Below the pieces are notes generated by a model, which worked only from the letters and a program-made list of their open reading frames with translations, did not search any database and was not told where the DNA came from. From SZUA-309 sp965230005 (lineage in GTDB: Bacteria; Pseudomonadota; Gammaproteobacteria; Pseudomonadales; Azotimanducaceae), in NCBI GenBank assembly GCA_965230005.1, contig OZ245934.1:1116001-1180000 (forward strand): a stretch of DNA of 64,000 nt. The letters are read 5' to 3'. Below are positions 58,474 through 64,000 of this stretch, in pieces. The position numbers and the translations under genes are program-made. Position 1 is the first letter of the stretch, and every line of letters starts with the position of its first letter.

Positions 58474-59858
58474 CGGAGCCTCCCGCGAAGCCTGAAGCCG
58501 ACCTGCTCGCTGGCCGCTGCCCCACCGCTTTTCAGCTGCTGCATCCAGCTGTCACGCCAGCTCTCGACGATCTCCGCATTCCAGGGCGCGCCGGTGAGGT
58601 GGCGCTCGAGATCGGCGAACGCCACCGGGGCCTGATCGAAAGGCAGTTTCGTCGTGCCGGTCAGCTCGAGACTCCAGGAGGACTCCTCCCGAACGACGTT
58701 GACCGTCAGCAGCATGACGTCTGCAGGCACCATGTCGCCAAGATGGCTCATGAACAGTGCCGGCAGATTGAATGCATCTGCCGTGAGCTGATTCAAGCGC
58801 AGCTGCTCGAGATCGAAAACCCGCAGCTCTTCCTCCAGATGCAGGATGTCCTGTTCGAGGGTGAGAATGTCGTGTTCGAGTTCCGCACGATCGAGGTGTT
58901 TGACCGCCACCAGCCAGTGGGTGATGGCGCCCACTGCTGCTGCAGCCCCGAACAGGGCGAAACCTGTCAGCACCGCAGCGCGCATGAGTGATTTGCGGCT
59001 GACGGCCCGACGGGCCAGGCGCGGGACGAAGTTGCTGTCCAGACGCTGCGGCAGTCCGGCAACTTCCGCCATCCAGAAGTCCGTCGCCGTCGCCGGACCA
59101 TCGACTTCCACGGGGCACTCGAGATCCCGCTGGAAGGCGTCGATCACAACGTCCGCATGTTCGCCCATGACCCAGGCGCGTTCGGGCCGCAGGCCGATAC
59201 GCTGCTTGGCGTAACCAATGGTGCGATTGATGTCGAGGATCAGCCGCTTGAGATTCTCTTCCTGCCAGGAGTACTGCAGCTCGCGAACGAAGAGCACCTC
59301 ACCGTCACCGTGGGCCACAACCAGTTGCACCCGTTCCGCGAACATGGCAATGAGGAGCAACACTTCGGTGGCGTCGGCTTCGAGCTTCGGTACGTGCTCC
59401 GAAATGATCTCCGTGAGCGGCACCAGGCGTTTCGGCGTCAGGTAGTACTCGCCGCAGATGCGGATCACCGCCTCGACGATGTGCCTGGGCATGAGGTGCA
59501 GGAGCACGCCTTCCATCTGCTGGCCGGGCTTGGCCGGGTGATAACACCAGGCCGCAGGGCCGTCGAAAGGTTTGCTGTGTTCCACACGCCGCGCAAGGTG
59601 TTTCTCGAGATCCCGCTTCGACAGATGCGGCACCTCGAGGAATTCGTGGGTGTGCAGATCGTCTTCGTAGGCGATGGCGACGTCGCCACCGCGGGGCAGG
59701 TCGATGTGCATGGATGCATCGTGCATGGCACGACCCAGGCTCGCGAGATCGGTCACCGGATAAGGCGCCTGCCACTGCTCGACGCTCTTGCCCCCGGCAA
59801 AGCGCGAGATCAGGAACTCACCATATATCCACTCGATACCGAAACGCGTGTTACTCAT
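58470..59858 (-). CDS. PilM-PilN-type fusion (MshI/GspL-like)
   Basis: This is a 462-residue protein. Residues 1 to about 285 form a cytoplasmic actin-like domain like PilM/GspL (SKRDLEKHLARRVEHSKPFDG, VLLLIAMFAERVQLVVAHGDGEVLFVREL, QRIGLRPERAWVMGE). A transmembrane helix follows at 293-317. Residues 322 onward are PilN-like, with a coiled coil (about 322-355) and a periplasmic PilN domain (SHLGDMVPADVMLLTVNV). Type IVa systems usually have separate pilM and pilN; the fused form matches the MshI/GspL style. It overlaps neighbours by four bases on both sides. Confidence 0.8.
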   Translation of the reverse strand: MSNTRFGIEWIYGEFLISRFAGGKSVEQWQAPYPVTDLASLGRAMHDASMHIDLPRGGDVAIAYEDDLHTHEFLEVPHLSKRDLEKHLARRVEHSKPFDGPAAWCYHPAKPGQQMEGVLLHLMPRHIVEAVIRICGEYYLTPKRLVPLTEIISEHVPKLEADATEVLLLIAMFAERVQLVVAHGDGEVLFVRELQYSWQEENLKRLILDINRTIGYAKQRIGLRPERAWVMGEHADVVIDAFQRDLECPVEVDGPATATDFWMAEVAGLPQRLDSNFVPRLARRAVSRKSLMRAAVLTGFALFGAAAAVGAITHWLVAVKHLDRAELEHDILTLEQDILHLEEELRVFDLEQLRLNQLTADAFNLPALFMSHLGDMVPADVMLLTVNVVREESSWSLELTGTTKLPFDQAPVAFADLERHLTGAPWNAEIVESWRDSWMQQLKSGGAAASEQVGFRLRGRLR

Positions 59859-60667
59859 GATCGCTCCCAGTACCAGCGGGTGCCATCGGTCACGTAGTGA
59901 TAAGACAGCTCGCCACTGACCAGCGTGCCCGTGTTGAGTCCGCCGCTCGGATAGGGCGCGAAGAACACCGCAAGACGAGTGGTGCGGAGCACGTAGCGGG
60001 TCAGACTGCCGTCGACACCGGCCGCCGCCGCGGGAATGGGTGCCGTTGCACCATTTTCGAGGGCATAAGACGGCTGCTGGGCATTGGCGTTCATGAGCAG
60101 CACCCGATGAAAGTGGCCGGCGAGGTTGAGGCGCTCCACTTTGACCTTCGGTCCTTCCAGGACGGAGCTAGCATTGGTCTGGTTCCAGATCGCCGCAAAG
60201 TCTGCCGCCGTTCGCGGGGCGTTGGGCGCATTCCGCGTGAGATCTGACACGAGCATCAGCCGCGGCGAAAAGGGTCGGTTGCTGAGCCCCGTTGTCTGCT
60301 GGTAACCCGGAAACGTCGCTTCCGTGGCGCTGAAGAACTGCGGGTCGACATAGAGCGCACGCCGGTGACCTCGCGCGTTGAACGCAACCTGGTCGATAGG
60401 TAGATCTGCATAAGCCGCCACAGCAGCGGTCCACTCCGCCGTGTTCTGCCGGGGGATGTGCTTGTTGCGGAGCACTTCCTGCTCGAGGGCACTGACCAGG
60501 GTCCGCAGATTGTCCTCTTCCGCGGTTGCGTAAGCGCGGTCGATCCCGTCCGTGACGCTCGGCGCGAGCACGGCGGCAAGCACGGCAATGATTGCCATGG
60601 CGCCGATGAGTTCCATGAGCGTGAAGCCCTGCTGTGAGCGCGCACTGGAGAATGATGCCTCGCTCAT
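59855..60667 (-). CDS. Type IV prepilin-like protein
   Basis: This 270-residue pseudopilin has a leader ending QQG, then FTLMELIGAMAIIAVLAAVLAPSV, the class III signal recognised by prepilin peptidase, with Glu at +5. The large C-terminal part is variable and has no other motif. It lies between the PilM-PilN fusion and mshG, and its size suggests a minor pilin (MshC/D/O-like) rather than the major subunit. The start overlaps the stop of mshG by one base, so the genes are translationally coupled. Confidence 0.87.
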   Translation of the reverse strand: MSEASFSSARSQQGFTLMELIGAMAIIAVLAAVLAPSVTDGIDRAYATAEEDNLRTLVSALEQEVLRNKHIPRQNTAEWTAAVAAYADLPIDQVAFNARGHRRALYVDPQFFSATEATFPGYQQTTGLSNRPFSPRLMLVSDLTRNAPNAPRTAADFAAIWNQTNASSVLEGPKVKVERLNLAGHFHRVLLMNANAQQPSYALENGATAPIPAAAAGVDGSLTRYVLRTTRLAVFFAPYPSGGLNTGTLVSGELSYHYVTDGTRWYWERS

Positions 60668-61863
60668 CAGCTGAGTCCTGACATGAGGCTGAACATGGGG
60701 AGGAAGACGGCCCCGCCAATGAGGCCAACGACGCCGATGAGCGTCATCATGATCGCCGGTTCGAGCACCGCAAACGCTGCCTGGATACGTCGGGGTACTT
60801 CCGCGTCGAAGCGCCTGGCAACGTGATCCAAAGCCTGATCCAGCCGGCCCGTTTCTTCGCCGACCGTCAACATGCGCAGCACGAGGGGCGAGACGATGGC
60901 ATGTTCACGGAGCGCTTCGCTCACCCGGCGACCTTCGTTCACGGCCTCCTCGGCTGCTCTGACAGCCTCCTCCATGACCCGATTACCGACCAGACCCCGG
61001 CAGAGCTCGAGCGCCTGCAGAATCGGGACGCCGGCGGCGACCATGAGGGAAAGATTGTGCGTGAAGCGTGACAGCACCAGCATCCGCACGATTTCGCCGA
61101 AGACGGGGACCTTGAGAGACAGTCCATCGAAAAGAAGCTGCATGTCCGCGCTGCGCCGATAGCTCACCACAGCCGCAATCCCGCCAGCAACGAGGAGCAG
61201 CACGAGGATCCAGCCGAAACTCTGGGCCCATTCGCCGAGGATGATGACGCCGCGGGTCAGCACGGGCAGTTCCATGTCGAGATCCTCGAAGATCGCCGCG
61301 AAGCGAGGCACGACGAAGGTGATCATCAGAACGATGAGCGCGGCCACCGCCGTGACGATCATGGCCGGATAGAGCGTCGCCTGCTTCACGTCGCCGATGA
61401 GTTTCTGAGTCCATTCGATGTGCTCGGCCAGGTCCTTGAAGGCCGTGGCAAGATTGCCGCTGTACTCACCGGCCTGGATCAGATGCCGGGCCTGATCGTT
61501 GAAGATGCCGGGATAGGCGGAGATCGCGTCATAGATACTGGAGCCCGCATTGACGTTGAGCTCAATGTCTTCGAGCACGATGCGGAAACTCTCTTTAGTG
61601 GTTTCCTCGACCATGGCGTTCAGCGCATCGGCCGCGGTGACCCCTGCGGCCAGCAGCGACGACATGCCGTAGAGAAACTCCACGAGATCGCCGCGCGTGA
61701 CGTTGCCGGATTTCTGCCGGTGCTGTTTTGCCGTGGAAGCGTCAATGAGCCAGTAGCCCACTTCCCGGAGCCGCCGCTCGAGGGCTTTTTCGCTCTCGGC
61801 AGCCATGACGCCGCGGGTCGCGTGACCGTCGGCATCGACGGCATGGTAGGCGAACTCTGGCAT
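60667..61863 (-). CDS. mshG: Inner-membrane platform protein of the pilus (GspF/PilC/MshG)
   Basis: This is a 398-residue GspF-family protein: two cytoplasmic T2SSF domains (VEFLYGMSSLLAAGVTAADALNAM and SRFTHNLSLMVAAGVPILQALEL) with transmembrane segments at about 170-195, 210-235 and at the C-terminus (about 365-390). It contacts the assembly ATPase and pilus base. A nine-base gap separates it from mshE upstream. Length is typical of the family. Confidence 0.93.
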   Translation of the reverse strand: MPEFAYHAVDADGHATRGVMAAESEKALERRLREVGYWLIDASTAKQHRQKSGNVTRGDLVEFLYGMSSLLAAGVTAADALNAMVEETTKESFRIVLEDIELNVNAGSSIYDAISAYPGIFNDQARHLIQAGEYSGNLATAFKDLAEHIEWTQKLIGDVKQATLYPAMIVTAVAALIVLMITFVVPRFAAIFEDLDMELPVLTRGVIILGEWAQSFGWILVLLLVAGGIAAVVSYRRSADMQLLFDGLSLKVPVFGEIVRMLVLSRFTHNLSLMVAAGVPILQALELCRGLVGNRVMEEAVRAAEEAVNEGRRVSEALREHAIVSPLVLRMLTVGEETGRLDQALDHVARRFDAEVPRRIQAAFAVLEPAIMMTLIGVVGLIGGAVFLPMFSLMSGLS

Positions 61864-61872
61864 ATACCTCGG

Positions 61873-63597
<1,725 letters not shown>

Positions 63598-63606
63598 CGT
63601 TGCGGC

Positions 63607-64000
63607 TCAGACGCGGCTGATGTAGATGAGCAGGCGGTTCGGGTGATCGCTGTTTACGCCAAAACGCTTGACCCGACCCGCGGCATTCCAGGCCTCATCG
63701 CCGCTTTCGATGCCGCCATCGTTGTCGAAGATGTCGCTGATGGCCTTGGCTTCTTCGTCAGAGACACCGTCGATGCGGATCACCGCAACCGATGACGTGT
63801 CCACGTTGCCGTCGCCATCGAGATCGAACTGGTAGTTGGCGTTGGTGCTGCTCAGCACGGCCCGATAGGCACCTTCCTGAAAGGGATTGTCGAGATCTTT
63901 CTCGAGATAGGGACCGTTCCAGCCACGGATCGGATTCGCGGCGTTGTCCTGCATGAGCTGCTTGTTCCGGTCGCGCCGGTCCGTCGGAATATGGGTCGGG
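63607..64000 (-). CDS. C-terminal part of a pseudopilin-like protein, truncated by the window edge
   Basis: The frame is open to the right edge, and the last 130 or so codons are visible. IRGWNGPYLEKDLDNPF resembles the W-x-GPY segment of type II/IV pseudopilins (GspG-like). The DLDGDGNVDTSS stretch is calcium-loop-like, as in some GspG proteins. The hydrophobic N-terminus would lie outside the window. It precedes mshE by nine bases and therefore belongs to the same operon. A minor or major pilin role is likely. Confidence 0.65.
   Translation of the reverse strand, partial: PTHIPTDRRDRNKQLMQDNAANPIRGWNGPYLEKDLDNPFQEGAYRAVLSSTNANYQFDLDGDGNVDTSSVAVIRIDGVSDEEAKAISDIFDNDGGIESGDEAWNAAGRVKRFGVNSDHPNRLLIYISRV

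Overview
The window is GC-rich DNA packed with protein genes. It contains no rRNA, tRNA, CRISPR array, transposase, integrase or plasmid-type gene that I can see. The gene content (two CYP153-type P450s, many class III CoA-transferases, paired acyl-CoA dehydrogenases, an MSHA-type pilus operon and a lar nickel-cofactor set) fits a free-living, probably marine or hydrocarbon- and lipid-degrading gammaproteobacterium. That placement is inferred from gene content only.

Left part (1-21600). A valine/acyl-CoA block (mmsA, acyl-CoA dehydrogenase, enoyl-CoA hydratase, SDR) is followed at 4866-10214 by an unusual cluster. It holds a secreted PPP-type phosphatase with a degenerate kinase-like C-terminus, a DUF4956 membrane protein, a beta-propeller protein, an alpha/beta hydrolase with Cys at the nucleophile position, and a convergent CotH-like atypical kinase. 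Next come a Tat-exported aldo/keto reductase with two Fe-S motifs and larC-larB-larE, without larA in the window. A 27-residue hydrophobic peptide gene, a thioesterase, a ferredoxin, a PHP-MaoC-MaoC operon, DinB, DUF1499, a Cys-less thiolase with its DUF35 partner, a second aldo/keto reductase and a WYL regulator with two operator-like palindromes complete this part.

Middle part (21900-48100). A ferredoxin-CYP153-aldehyde dehydrogenase operon reads leftward and ends in a clear Rho-independent terminator. Further genes are a small protein and a Rieske oxygenase behind a palindromic promoter-operator, a TauD-type dioxygenase, a trio of secreted DUF6152-associated proteins, four CaiB/BaiF CoA-transferases, a second CYP153, an MscS channel overlapping an MlrC-like peptidase, DUF3604, an SCP2-hydrolase fusion, a globin and a heteromeric-type acyl-CoA dehydrogenase pair. 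Together these look like machinery to oxidise, CoA-activate and beta-oxidise hydrophobic compounds.

Right part (48100-64000). There is a leftward operon of a GST, a PLDc_N peptide, two PaaI thioesterases, a lipoprotein and a GNAT enzyme. An HxlR-enoyl-CoA hydratase operon is divergent from a kappa-GST-like isomerase and another enoyl-CoA hydratase. A leftward MSHA/type IV pilus assembly operon follows: pseudopilin (cut by the window end), mshE, mshG, prepilin, a PilM-PilN fusion, PilO-like, PilP-like, mshL and a TPR protein.

Start codons were chosen by Shine-Dalgarno spacing and family length. Family assignments rest on motif recognition without any database search.
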